DNA of 64,000 nucleotides. Origin: VXRJ01 sp964636705 (GTDB lineage Bacteria > Acidobacteriota > Vicinamibacteria > Vicinamibacterales > UBA8438). The translations under genes were made by a program, and so were the position numbers. The stretch spans positions 34,069 to 98,068 of the forward strand of contig CAZWUJ010000013.1 of NCBI GenBank assembly GCA_964636705.1. Direction: 5' to 3'. The number at the start of each line of letters is the position of its first letter. Position 1 is the first letter of the stretch. Positions 9,069 to 18,399 of this stretch are shown piece after piece. The notes under the pieces are model-generated. The model had not been told where the DNA came from. It ran no database searches and saw only the letters and a program-made list of their open reading frames with translations.

Positions 9069-10869
9069 GCTCGAGGGTGATCCGCTCGCCGTCGCGGTCG
9101 ACGATCACCTCGGCAGGCTGGTCGACGCGGAGCAGATCGAGGGCGAACATGTAGTCGTAGATGTCGCCCACCTCGCGGCCGGCGAGGCTGACGATGACGT
9201 CACCCCCTTCGATTCCCGCTTCCGCCGCGGGACCTCCGGCGACGACCCCCGAGAGCGCGAGCCCCTCCGTTTCCTGCGTGTAATCCGGGATGGTGCCAGT
9301 ATAGATGCGCATCATCGCGGTGCCGCCCTGCTGTTCCTCGCGCTCCACCTCGACGAAGTCGGGCGGCTCCGGACGGAGGGCGAGGCTGCCGGTGACGGCG
9401 GCGGCGAGGTCGACGATCTTCGCGATGCCATCGTAGTTGAGCGTGTGCGCGTCGTCGCTCGGCCGGTGATATTCCTCGTGCGAGCCGGTGAAGAAGTTGA
9501 GGCTCGGGACGCCGGCGTCGTTCAGGCTGCGGACATCGGTCGGCAAGTACGGGTCGGCCACGAACGACAGCGTCAGTCCGACCGGCTCGTTGAGCTCCTC
9601 CACCAGATCGGTCCAGATGGAGCTGCTGCCCACCGCCTGCACGTTGACGGTGTTCTCGCGCAGGCGGCCCACCATGTCGAAGTTGAGGTAGGCGGCGATC
9701 TCGTCGGCCGGCACCAGCTCCCGCTCGACGAAGTCGTCGGAGCCGAGGAGTCCCAGCTCCTCCCCCGACCAGAACGCCAGGATGACGCCCCGGTCGCGCT
9801 CGACGGCGCCCATCCGCTCGCCGATCGCGAGGACGGCGGCGGTGCCGGACGCGTTGTCGTCGGCGCCGTTGTGGATCTCGCCCACTTCGTCGTCACGCGC
9901 CAGCGAATCGCCGCCGCGGCCTCGGCCCAGATGGTCGTAGTGGGCGCCGAGCAGGAGGTACGGCTTGTCCACCTCCGCGTCGTTGGTCGGCGGCAGCCAG
10001 CCGATCACGTTGTGGCCGGTGCCCGGCTGCCGCTCCAGGCGGACGTCGAGTGACGCGCTAAGCGGCAGATCGAAGCCGGCGATGTGGGGGTTGGCGGTGT
10101 CGAGCTCCGCCTGCACCTCGGCGAGGGAGCGGCCGGCGCTCTCGACAATCGCGGCGCCGAGCGCGCCATCGACCGTCGCCGCGACCAGGCCGGCGTCGCC
10201 CATCGCGTTGTCGAAGGTGAGCGGCGCGAGTTCTCCCGCGTTGGGCGACGTCGGACCCGTCACCACGATCAGGCCCACCGCGCCGCGCTCGCGCGCCACG
10301 AACGCCTTGTTGCGAAGTCCCGCGACGCGCGACAGCTCGCCGCGTACGTCGCCCTCCGATTCCTCCGGAAAGTAGCGGAGGACGACGGCGATCTTTCCTT
10401 CGACATCGAGGGTCGCGTAGCTGTCGTAGCTGAAGCCGTCGGCGGCCTCCGGAACCGACAGGCCGTAGCCCGCGAAGACGAGCGGCGCCTCGACGGCGGC
10501 GGTCTCGGAGAAGGCGAGGCCACGGACGGGCGAGCCCTCGCCGGCGGACGGAGCGGGCAACTCGACGGGCGCGCCGTCGGCATCGCTTAGCGCGATCGTG
10601 GTGCCGCTGTCCTCGATTCCCGACGTGAACGTGAACTCGTGGCGGTAGGCGTCGTAGCCCGGCAGCGGCTCGGCGCCGATCGACTGCAACTGGCCGATCA
10701 GATAGTGCGCCGCCATCTGCTCGCCCGTCGATCCCGTGAGGCGGCCTTCGTAGTCGTCACTTGCCAGGATCTCGACGACCGTCCGCGTGTCGTCCGGCGG
10801 GGGCGGGCCGCAGGCGGCCGCAAGGACGAAGAATCCAATCAGTGACCCGGCGCACGCGCGTGTTCTCAT
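9046..10869 (-). CDS. M28 zinc aminopeptidase lipoprotein with PA and PDZ domains
   Basis: The 607-residue product starts with a lipoprotein signal whose lipobox is LAAAC, so it is likely membrane-anchored and extracytoplasmic. A protease-associated insert occupies about residues 130-250. The M28 peptidase domain (about 280-500) contains the expected zinc ligands and catalytic residues: GAHYDHLG, NGADDNASG, the EE of SGEELGLLGS, NFDMVG and EEYHRPSD. A C-terminal PDZ domain (about 525-600, GGPAAEAGIEGGDVIVSL) follows. The probable role is removal of N-terminal amino acids from peptides outside the cytoplasm. The frame is intact. It converges with the PepSY gene, overlapping that frame's shifted tail by about 20 bp. 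Confidence 0.92.
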   Translation of the reverse strand: MRTRACAGSLIGFFVLAAACGPPPPDDTRTVVEILASDDYEGRLTGSTGEQMAAHYLIGQLQSIGAEPLPGYDAYRHEFTFTSGIEDSGTTIALSDADGAPVELPAPSAGEGSPVRGLAFSETAAVEAPLVFAGYGLSVPEAADGFSYDSYATLDVEGKIAVVLRYFPEESEGDVRGELSRVAGLRNKAFVARERGAVGLIVVTGPTSPNAGELAPLTFDNAMGDAGLVAATVDGALGAAIVESAGRSLAEVQAELDTANPHIAGFDLPLSASLDVRLERQPGTGHNVIGWLPPTNDAEVDKPYLLLGAHYDHLGRGRGGDSLARDDEVGEIHNGADDNASGTAAVLAIGERMGAVERDRGVILAFWSGEELGLLGSDDFVERELVPADEIAAYLNFDMVGRLRENTVNVQAVGSSSIWTDLVEELNEPVGLTLSFVADPYLPTDVRSLNDAGVPSLNFFTGSHEEYHRPSDDAHTLNYDGIAKIVDLAAAVTGSLALRPEPPDFVEVEREEQQGGTAMMRIYTGTIPDYTQETEGLALSGVVAGGPAAEAGIEGGDVIVSLAGREVGDIYDYMFALDLLRVDQPAEVIVDRDGERITLELIPRARE

Positions 10870-10894
10870 CGTCGATCTCCCGCTGGTAGCGCGA

Positions 10895-13800
10895 TCATTC
10901 TTGCACGGCGGCCGCGCCGGCGGCGACCGGGGCGGGCGGCAGCAACTCGACCATCTCGCCCGAGAGAGTGCTCACGCGCGCCCCGGGCGTAACGATGCCC
11001 GCCAGGTTCATCGGGTCGGCGGCGGCGACGCGAACCCCGCGGCCCTGATCGATACGGCCGCCGTCGCGGCGGACGATGCGCAGCAGCTCCACCGCGTCGG
11101 GCCGCGCGAACTGCTCTCCCACGAAGCCGGCGACGAAGCGGCCGCCGCGCACCTCGCCGCGGGCCTCCATCCGGCGGAGGGACGCAAGCAGATCGCGCCA
11201 CGGCGGCATCAGTGTCTCGCGACGGACGAGGTCACGGAAGACGACGCCCCAGCGCAGCAGCAACTGGCGCGCGAAGGCATCGGCGCGCTCGCGTTCGGCG
11301 GCGCGGTCCGGTTGGGCGCCGGGGTCGCCGGCCGATGCGCCGGCTTCCGCCCCTGCCGCGGTTCCGGCCTGAGCGCCCGTGCGTCCCGGCGCGAGCAGCG
11401 CCCAGCGGCCCGCGGTATGACGCGGGCGGGCGGCGCGGAAGCGGCCCTCTCCGCGACGGCGCTTCGGGTTGGTCAAAGCCCGCAGGTTGTCGAAACCGTC
11501 GGCCGTAACGAGGCCGGCCGCGACCAGTTCCCAGAGTCCGTCCTCGACCTCGCTCGGCAACCGGCGCGTCTCCTGCACGAGCTCGCGAAGGAACGACGCG
11601 CCCCGCCGCTGGAGGGCATCGAGCACGGCCTGGGCGGGATGCGAGAGGACCGGCGGATGCGCATCCTCCCGATGGCCGCCGGGCGGGAGCAGCCAGTCGA
11701 GGTCTTCCCGCAGGAAGAGAGCGACTGGCGCGACGCGGGTGGGGCGGACGCGGCGCGCGCGGCCTCCGGCCGCCTCGCCGTTCTCGCCACCGTTCCGGGA
11801 CTCGAAGGCCGGATGCGGCGACAACCGTCCCCACATCACTTCGCCCGACAGGCACAACTGGTCGAGCATCTCCGGGTCGTACTTCGCCATGCGGGCGGCA
11901 AGCACGTCGCGTTCCCAGGCGGCGGCCGACACCTCGCAGCCCTGCAGTTGCTGAATCACCTGCAACAGGCCGGCGGCGCCGTGCAGCCTCGTCCCGTCCG
12001 AAAGACGCTGCCAGCGCGCGAGGAAGCGGACGAGATCGGCCGACGTCACCGGTTCGATCTCGCGGCGGAGGCGGCCGAGGGTGAGGCGATGGATCCTCGC
12101 GAGGACGCGCCGGTTGCACCATTCCGTCGGTGCCCCTTCGGCGCGGCCGGCCGCCGTGAAGCGGCCCCGGAGCACCTGGCCCTCGCCCTCGAGGCGGGTG
12201 AGCGCCGCCGTGATCCGATCCTCGGGAATGGCGAGAGTGGCGGCGAGGGCGGGCGCGGTCATCGGGCCCACCGAGTCGAGCCAGCCGCGCAGGATCTCGA
12301 CCACGGCGGCGTCGGCGGTGTCCGGCGTCGGCTGATCGATGTCGGGAGGATCCGGATCGACGGCGGCGGCCGGGTGGACGAGGCGCGCGGTGCGGAGGCG
12401 TTCGGTGGCGACCCAGAAGGTGGGAGGTGCGGGTGCCGGCCTGGAGGCCGGCGGACCAGGGGCCGGCCTGGAGGCCGGCGGACCAGGGGCCGGCGTGGAG
12501 GCCGGCGGACCTTGTGCCGGCCTGGAGGCCGGCGGACCGGGGGGCGGACCGGTGAGGGTGGTGGCGCGGCCGGTGTCGGCGAGACTGGCGAACCATTCGC
12601 GCCAGGCGTCGCGCGGCGGGACGAGGATGAGCGTCAGCAGGGCGTCATGGAGCTCCTCGGGGTCGCGCACGACGGGCCATGCTTCGTCCGCCACCTCCCG
12701 GATCGCCGCCTCGTCGAGCGCGCCCATCTCGCCGCCGTCGTCCCCGAGCGTCCGGCGCAACTGGACGGCGCGCGCGCGGCGTTCCTCGAGCGGGGCATCG
12801 TCGAGGAAGGCGTAGGGGTTCGCGTTCAGAATCTCGTGGCCGAGGGGCGACGGTTCGGCCGTGTCGATGGCGTGCGTCGCGACCGTGCCGTCCTCGATGC
12901 CGGCAACCAGGTCGCGCAATCCGTCGATGTCCATCGCCTCGTGCAGGCAGTCGCGGATGGTCTCGTCCACCAGGGGGTGGTGCGGGATCCGGATCTCGCC
13001 GCTCAGGTTCTCGGCGCACGCCACCTGGTCGGGGAAGACCGCCGCAAGGAGATCGTCGGATCGCATCCGCAGGATGGGCGGCGGCACCTTCTTGCCGCCC
13101 GCGAAGCGGAGGATGGCGAGGGAGCGCGACGCGTTCCAGCGCCAGCGCGCCCCGAACATCGGCGACGGAAGCATCGCCTGGGTCAGCACGTCCTCCACCG
13201 TTTCCGGATGCAGGAAGCGGAAGACCACCTCGAGGGGAAAGCTGTGCTGCTCGGCCAGCGAGATCACGAGGCCGTTGTCGGTGGCCGCCGCCTGGAGCTC
13301 GACGTTGAAGCTGCGGCAGAAGCGCTTGCGGAGCGCGAGCCCCCAGGCGCGGTTGACGCGGGCGCCGAGCGGTGCGTGCAGCACGAGTTGCATGCCGCCG
13401 CTCTCGTCGAAGAACCGTTCCGCAACCAACGTGCGGTTCGACGGCACCGCGCCCAGCACGCCCACGCCCGCCCGCACGTAGGCGACGGCCTGCTCGGCCC
13501 CGGAACGGTCCAGGCCGCATTCCCGGACGAGAAACGCGACCGCATCATCGTCGGCGTCCGCCGCGGCAACGTGCTCACGGATGCGGGACACCTCGTCCGA
13601 CAGCTCGCGCGTTCTCCCCGGCGCTTCTCCGAGCCAGAACGGCACGGACGGCGCGGCGCCGTGCGCATCCTCCACCCGGACGCGCCCCGCCTCGACCCGG
13701 CGGATCCGCCACGATGTCGTCCCGAGCAGGAAGACGTCGCCGGCCAGGCTCTCGACGGCGAAGTCCTCGTCGACCGTTCCCACAGTCGTTCCCTCCGGCT

Positions 13801-15325
13801 CCGCCACCACCTGGTAGTTGGCGTTGTCCGGGATCGCGCCGCCCGACGTGATCGCCGCCAGGCGCGCGCCGCGGCGGCCGCGCACGACGCCGTTCACCCG
13901 ATCGCGGTGCAGCCAGGCTCCATTCCGGCCCCTCGACGAGGCGATGCCGTCCGACAGCATCGTCACCACCTCGTCGAATATCCCGCGCGGCAGGTCGCGG
14001 TACGGGTAGGCGCTCCGCACCAGGTCGAAGAGCTCGTCCTCGTTCCAGTCGCCGGCGCCCGCCGCCGCGACGACCTGCTGCGCCAGCACGTCGCGCGGCC
14101 ACGGCATCACCGTCCGCTCGTCGAGCAGTCCGCCCCGAATGGCGCTCACCAGCGCCGCGCATTCGATCAGCTCGTCGCGCGTCGCCGGGAAGAAGCGGCC
14201 CTTCGGGACGAACGCCCGATCCACCTTGTGGCCGGAACGGCCGATGCGCTGCAGCGCGACGGCGATCGAGCGGGGCGTGCCGATCTGGCAGACCAGATCG
14301 ACCGAACCGATGTCGATGCCGAGTTCGAGCGACGCGGTGGCGACGATGGCCCGGAGCCGTCCCTCCTTGAGCGCCGTCTCGGCCGCCTGCCGCAGCCGCC
14401 GGGACAGGCTGCCATGATGCGACAGCACCGCGTCGTCGCCCAGGCGCTCCGCCAGTTGATGCGCCACGCGTTCGGCGAGGCGCCGCGTGTTGACGAAGAC
14501 GATCGTCGTCCGGTGCGACAGGATGAGCTCCGCGATCCGGTCGTAGATCTCTCCCCACATGCCGGTCGTGGCGACGGCCCCCAGTTCTTCCTGCGGCGCC
14601 TCGACCGCGAGGTCCAGTTCGCGGCGGTGACCCGAATCGACGACCGCGGTCTCGCCGCCGTCCACCTCCCCGGTGAGGAACGACGCGACCTCCGAGATGG
14701 GCTTCACCGTCGCGGACAGTCCGATGCGCTGCGGGCGCGCGCCGCCGGTGGATCTCACGAGGTGGTCGAGCCGGGCCAGACTGATGGCGAGGTGCGCGCC
14801 CCGCTTGTCGTCCAGCACGGCGTGGATCTCGTCGACGATCACCGTCGTTGCGGTCGAGAGCATCGCCCGGCTCCGCTCCGCGGTCAGCAGAATGAACAGC
14901 GACTCGGGTGTCGTGACGAGGATGTGCGGCGGCCGCCGCACCATCTGCTCGCGATCCCAGGCCGGCGTATCGCCGGTCCGGATCGCGGTGCGGATGTCCG
15001 CCAACTCGGCGCCGGACGCCTCCGCCAGCGCACCCAACTCCGCGAGCGGCTCCTGGAGGTTCCGGTGGATGTCGTTGCTGAGCGCCTTGAGCGGCGAGAC
15101 GTAGACGACCGAGGTCCGATCTTCCAGCCGCCCTTCGAGCCCTTCGGACACCAGGCGATCGATGCAGCTCAGGAACGCCGCCAGCGTCTTGCCCGAGCCG
15201 GTCGGGGCCGAGATCAGCAGGTCGCTCCCCTCCCGGATCAGCGGCCATGCCTCCGCCTGAGCTGGCGTCGCCTGCCCGAACTTCCCCCTGAACCACTCCG
15301 CCGTCAGCGAACAGAAACCGTCCAT
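10895..15325 (-). CDS. lhr: Large Lhr-type ATP-dependent DNA helicase
   Basis: The 1,476-residue product matches the full-length Lhr architecture: superfamily 2 core, winged-helix/Lhr-core domains and a long C-terminal extension. Helicase motifs seen are SAPTGSGKTLAAF (Walker A), VDEIHAVLDDKRGAHL (DEIH box), TRRLAERVAHQLAERLGDD, TASLELGIDIGSVDLV and QRIGRSGHK (motif VI). Lhr proteins translocate on single-stranded DNA and act in repair; the C-terminal half is large as in enterobacterial Lhr. I prefer ATG 15325 (MDGFCSLTAEWF) because GGGGGA precedes it closely; an in-frame GTG lies at 15337. At about residues 930-963 the protein contains four copies of a GPPASRPAP-like nonapeptide encoded by a dispersed palindromic repeat, so this linker was acquired by repeat insertion. 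Only 25 bp separate it from the M28 gene start. Confidence 0.92.
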   Translation of the reverse strand: MDGFCSLTAEWFRGKFGQATPAQAEAWPLIREGSDLLISAPTGSGKTLAAFLSCIDRLVSEGLEGRLEDRTSVVYVSPLKALSNDIHRNLQEPLAELGALAEASGAELADIRTAIRTGDTPAWDREQMVRRPPHILVTTPESLFILLTAERSRAMLSTATTVIVDEIHAVLDDKRGAHLAISLARLDHLVRSTGGARPQRIGLSATVKPISEVASFLTGEVDGGETAVVDSGHRRELDLAVEAPQEELGAVATTGMWGEIYDRIAELILSHRTTIVFVNTRRLAERVAHQLAERLGDDAVLSHHGSLSRRLRQAAETALKEGRLRAIVATASLELGIDIGSVDLVCQIGTPRSIAVALQRIGRSGHKVDRAFVPKGRFFPATRDELIECAALVSAIRGGLLDERTVMPWPRDVLAQQVVAAAGAGDWNEDELFDLVRSAYPYRDLPRGIFDEVVTMLSDGIASSRGRNGAWLHRDRVNGVVRGRRGARLAAITSGGAIPDNANYQVVAEPEGTTVGTVDEDFAVESLAGDVFLLGTTSWRIRRVEAGRVRVEDAHGAAPSVPFWLGEAPGRTRELSDEVSRIREHVAAADADDDAVAFLVRECGLDRSGAEQAVAYVRAGVGVLGAVPSNRTLVAERFFDESGGMQLVLHAPLGARVNRAWGLALRKRFCRSFNVELQAAATDNGLVISLAEQHSFPLEVVFRFLHPETVEDVLTQAMLPSPMFGARWRWNASRSLAILRFAGGKKVPPPILRMRSDDLLAAVFPDQVACAENLSGEIRIPHHPLVDETIRDCLHEAMDIDGLRDLVAGIEDGTVATHAIDTAEPSPLGHEILNANPYAFLDDAPLEERRARAVQLRRTLGDDGGEMGALDEAAIREVADEAWPVVRDPEELHDALLTLILVPPRDAWREWFASLADTGRATTLTGPPPGPPASRPAQGPPASTPAPGPPASRPAPGPPASRPAPAPPTFWVATERLRTARLVHPAAAVDPDPPDIDQPTPDTADAAVVEILRGWLDSVGPMTAPALAATLAIPEDRITAALTRLEGEGQVLRGRFTAAGRAEGAPTEWCNRRVLARIHRLTLGRLRREIEPVTSADLVRFLARWQRLSDGTRLHGAAGLLQVIQQLQGCEVSAAAWERDVLAARMAKYDPEMLDQLCLSGEVMWGRLSPHPAFESRNGGENGEAAGGRARRVRPTRVAPVALFLREDLDWLLPPGGHREDAHPPVLSHPAQAVLDALQRRGASFLRELVQETRRLPSEVEDGLWELVAAGLVTADGFDNLRALTNPKRRRGEGRFRAARPRHTAGRWALLAPGRTGAQAGTAAGAEAGASAGDPGAQPDRAAERERADAFARQLLLRWGVVFRDLVRRETLMPPWRDLLASLRRMEARGEVRGGRFVAGFVGEQFARPDAVELLRIVRRDGGRIDQGRGVRVAAADPMNLAGIVTPGARVSTLSGEMVELLPPAPVAAGAAAVQE
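12435..12538 (+). repeat. Intragenic array of four palindromic repeats inside lhr
   Basis: Four 23-bp units begin at 12435, 12462, 12489 and 12516. Three read GCCGGCCTGGAGGCCGGC followed by GGACC; the third has GTGGAG in the centre. Each unit is a 7-bp stem with a TGGA loop. The spacing is 27 bp throughout, exactly nine codons, so the lhr frame is preserved and the array encodes a Pro/Ala-rich linker. The same unit occurs intergenically at 25.1 and 28.2 kb with periods that are not always multiples of three. Confidence 0.9.
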
Positions 15326-15393
15326 CGCGTCCCCCACAGTCTACGCCGGGCCGCCCCGCCGCCATCCGGACCCTTGGAACAAGAGTAGGATGG

Positions 15394-17439
15394 ATGCCGT
15401 CGGGATACACGATGGCGCGCGACGAGCACTATCTCAAGACCGAGCTGTACGAGCTGGTTCGGAAGGACCCGGCGATCTTCGAGTTCCTGCAGGCAGGCTC
15501 CCTCGACGGGATCTGGTACTGGGACGTCGAGCGGCAGGACCAGGAGTGGATGAGCCCCCGGTTCAAGGAGGTCTTCGGCTACCGGGACGACGAGATCCCC
15601 AACACGTCCGACTGGTGGCAAGCAAACATCCATCCGGACGATCTGGCGGTCGCGCTCGACAACTTCGGGAAGCACCTGGAGGACCCGAGCCATCCGTACG
15701 ATCAGATCGTCCGGTACCGCCACCGCGACGGGGGCACCGTCTGGGTCAGGTGCCGCGGCCTGGCGATCCGGGACGACGACGGGCAACCGATCCGCCTGCT
15801 CGGCTGTCACACCGACGTCACCGCCCTGAAGCGGGCCGAAGAGGACCTGCGGCGGCAGGCGAACGAGCTGCGGGAGGCACGCGACAGCGCCCAGCGGGCC
15901 AACCGGGCCAAGAGCACGTTCCTGGCGAACGTGAGCCATGAGATCCGGACACCCCTCAACGCCGTGATCGGAAGCGCGGAGTTGCTCGGCGACACCGACC
16001 TGACACCCGACCAGCAGTGCCACGTGGAGGCGATCCACATCTCGGCCGAGGCGTTGCTCGACATCCTCAACGACATCCTCGACTTCTCGAAGCTCGAGGC
16101 GGGCCGTGTAGAAGCCGACTCCTGCCCCTTCCGACTCCGGGAGCGGATCGAGGCGTGGGTCCGCTCGCTCGCGCCCCGCCTGCATGACAAGCCGGTCAAC
16201 CTCGTCACCGACATCGCCCCGGACGTCCCCGAGGCACTCGTCGGCGACGAACGCCTGCTGCGGCAGGTGCTGGCGAACCTGCTCTCGAATGCGATCAAGT
16301 TCACCGCGACCGGGCGAATCGCCCTGCGCGTCTGGACCGAGTCGCACGACGGCGACGACGTTGCCCTCAGGTTCGAAGTGGAGGACACCGGGATCGGCAT
16401 CCCGCCGGAAAAGCAACGGGTGATCTTCGAGGAGTTCGTACAGGGCGATGCCTCGACAACCCGCCACTACGGCGGTACCGGACTCGGCTTGGCCATCGCG
16501 GCGCGCCTGGTCGACGTGTTGGGAGGCGATATCGGACTCGTGAGCGAGCCGGGCCGGGGCAGCACCTTCCACTTCACAGCGCGCTTCGTGCAGCCGTCGC
16601 TCGACGCCCCCGGAGTCGACACCGGCGCCGAGCCGGCCAGCGAAGCGGTCGCCCTGGGACCGCTGCGCATCCTCGTCGTGGAGGACAGCGTCGCCAATCA
16701 GCAGGTGGCCATCGGGATGCTGGAGAAGCGCGGCCATGCCGTCGACGTGGTCGCCAGCGGCGGCGATGCCGTGGAGGCGACGTCCGACGCGCCCTACGAT
16801 GTCGTCCTGATGGATCTGCAGATGCCCGAGATGGACGGCTACGAGGCGACGCGCCTCATCCGGCGGCGCGAAGCGGCAACGGGCGCCGCGCCGGCGGCGA
16901 TAGTCGCCCTCACCGCCCGGGCGTCACGGGGCAGCGAGGCGTACTGCCTGCAGTCCGGATTCGACGGCTATCTGCTCAAACCGTACCGGTCACGCGAGTT
17001 GTTCGACGTGATAGCCACGGCAGTGGGAATCGGGCGCGCGGCGGCGACGTCCGATGGCGGGGCCGAGGCTGACACGCGACCCGTTCCCGCGCCCGAGGCC
17101 GGCGCGCGCCTCGACTGGGACGCCGCGCTGGCCGCGGTGGACGGCGAGAGCGAGTTGCTGCGCAAGGTGATCGGCGGCTACCTGGGTCAGCAGACGGCCC
17201 TGGTCGACGAACTGCGCGCCGCCCTTGTCGGGAATGACCTGGCCATCGCGCAGCGCGTCGCGCACACGATCGCCGGATCGCTTCGCCTCTTCGAGGAGGC
17301 ACGCGTCGTTGCGCTCGCGCATGAACTGGAGGACCGGGCGCGCGAGGGCGACTCGGGAGGCGCGGGCCGGGCCTGGGCCGTTCTGGAACCGGAGCTGAAC
17401 GCCGTCGAGACCGAACTGCGGGCCTGGAACGGAAACTGA
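15394..17439 (+). CDS. Hybrid sensor histidine kinase (PAS-HisKA-HATPase-REC-HPt)
   Basis: The 681-residue product is a soluble multidomain kinase. A PAS/PAC sensor covers about residues 35-150 (GIWYWDVERQDQEWMSPRF, with a following LLGCHTDVTALKRAEE). A coiled linker leads to HisKA with His182 in NVSHEIRTPLNAVIG. The ATPase domain has N-box LLSNAIKFT, DTGIGIPP and GGTGLGLAI. A REC domain has Asp474 in VLMDLQMPEMDG, and the C-terminal HPt has His624 in VAHTIAGSLRL. The frame contains all steps of a phosphorelay. No membrane segment is seen, so it senses a cytoplasmic signal. ATG 15394 has a purine-rich site upstream. A response regulator starts 4 bp after its stop, so the two are one operon. 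Confidence 0.93.
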   Translation: MPSGYTMARDEHYLKTELYELVRKDPAIFEFLQAGSLDGIWYWDVERQDQEWMSPRFKEVFGYRDDEIPNTSDWWQANIHPDDLAVALDNFGKHLEDPSHPYDQIVRYRHRDGGTVWVRCRGLAIRDDDGQPIRLLGCHTDVTALKRAEEDLRRQANELREARDSAQRANRAKSTFLANVSHEIRTPLNAVIGSAELLGDTDLTPDQQCHVEAIHISAEALLDILNDILDFSKLEAGRVEADSCPFRLRERIEAWVRSLAPRLHDKPVNLVTDIAPDVPEALVGDERLLRQVLANLLSNAIKFTATGRIALRVWTESHDGDDVALRFEVEDTGIGIPPEKQRVIFEEFVQGDASTTRHYGGTGLGLAIAARLVDVLGGDIGLVSEPGRGSTFHFTARFVQPSLDAPGVDTGAEPASEAVALGPLRILVVEDSVANQQVAIGMLEKRGHAVDVVASGGDAVEATSDAPYDVVLMDLQMPEMDGYEATRLIRRREAATGAAPAAIVALTARASRGSEAYCLQSGFDGYLLKPYRSRELFDVIATAVGIGRAAATSDGGAEADTRPVPAPEAGARLDWDAALAAVDGESELLRKVIGGYLGQQTALVDELRAALVGNDLAIAQRVAHTIAGSLRLFEEARVVALAHELEDRAREGDSGGAGRAWAVLEPELNAVETELRAWNGN

Positions 17440-17443
17440 AGCG

Positions 17444-18334
17444 GTGGCGACCATCCTTGTCGTGGACGACTCGGCAGCCGATAGGAGACTGGCTCAGCAT
17501 CTCCTGGAGAAGCAGTCGTGGGACGTGCTGCAGGCGGAACACGGGCAGCAGGCGCTGGACCGGATGGCGACAGCCGAAGTCGATCTGGTGCTCACCGACC
17601 TCGTGATGCCGGAGATGGACGGTCTCGCCTTCGTCAAGCACGCGGCGGCCGACCACCCCCTGCTGCCGGTGGTGCTGATGACGGGACGCGGCAGCGAAGA
17701 GATTGCGGTGAAGGCGCTCGAGGCCGGCGCAGCGAGCTACGTCCCGAAGAAGCTGCTCGCGCGCGACCTGATCGAGGTGGTGGAACGGATCCTCGAAACC
17801 TCGCGCGAGCGGCGCAGCTACAAGCGGCTGCTGGGGCGCCTGCGGAACGCGTCGTTCGTCCTGGAAAACGACCTCCGGCTGATCGCTTCACTCGTCAGCT
17901 ACCTGACCGGCATCCTGCGCGACTCCGGAATCTTCAACGAATCGGATTGCCACGGCGTCTCGACCGCGCTCGACGAGGCCCTGACCAACGCCTACTTCCA
18001 CGGCAACCTGGAGGTTTCTTCCAAGATCCGAGAACACGACCCGCGGGCCTACCGTGCCCTGGCCGAGGAACGCCGTCAGGTTGCACCGTACCGCGACCGC
18101 CGCATCGTGGTTCGCGCCGCCCTGAGCGACGACGACGTACGCTTCGTAGTCTCGGACGAGGGACAGGGCTTCGACGTCGACGCCGTACCCGATCCGACGC
18201 TGCCGGAGAACCTCATTCAGCCCAGCGGAAGGGGTATCTTCCTGATGCGGACGTTCCTCGACGAAGTGAACTACAACGACGCCGGGAACGAGGTAACGCT
18301 ACTCAAGCGCCGGCCGCCGCGGCGGAACGACTGA
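17444..18334 (+). CDS. Response regulator with C-terminal RsbW-like ATPase domain
   Basis: A 296-residue protein with a GTG start. The N-terminal REC domain (about 1-120) has the acidic pair VVDDS, Asp52 in LTDLVMPEMDG, the conserved threonine in LMTGRG and lysine in VPKK. The C-terminal domain (about 150-290) is a HATPase_c_2 module as in anti-sigma kinases: DEALTNAYFHGNLE, DEGQGFD and GRGIFLMRTFLDEV. Such fusions couple phosphorylation to a serine kinase that targets an anti-anti-sigma factor. No sigma or STAS partner lies nearby, so the target is unknown. It follows the hybrid kinase by 4 bp and is its likely output. Confidence 0.9.
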   Translation: MATILVVDDSAADRRLAQHLLEKQSWDVLQAEHGQQALDRMATAEVDLVLTDLVMPEMDGLAFVKHAAADHPLLPVVLMTGRGSEEIAVKALEAGAASYVPKKLLARDLIEVVERILETSRERRSYKRLLGRLRNASFVLENDLRLIASLVSYLTGILRDSGIFNESDCHGVSTALDEALTNAYFHGNLEVSSKIREHDPRAYRALAEERRQVAPYRDRRIVVRAALSDDDVRFVVSDEGQGFDVDAVPDPTLPENLIQPSGRGIFLMRTFLDEVNYNDAGNEVTLLKRRPPRRND

Positions 18335-18399
18335 CGCGGCCGGCCGTCCAACGGACCTAGCCACACCCGGGCCGCGGAGCCGCAGGCGACGATGCCCGG

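Noticed and set aside
10787..15388. A 1,533-codon open frame on the + strand opposite lhr
   Set aside because: It is antisense to a helicase with all motifs, consists of low-complexity Arg/Ala/Gly/His sequence and has no recognisable domain; long antisense frames are expected at this GC content.
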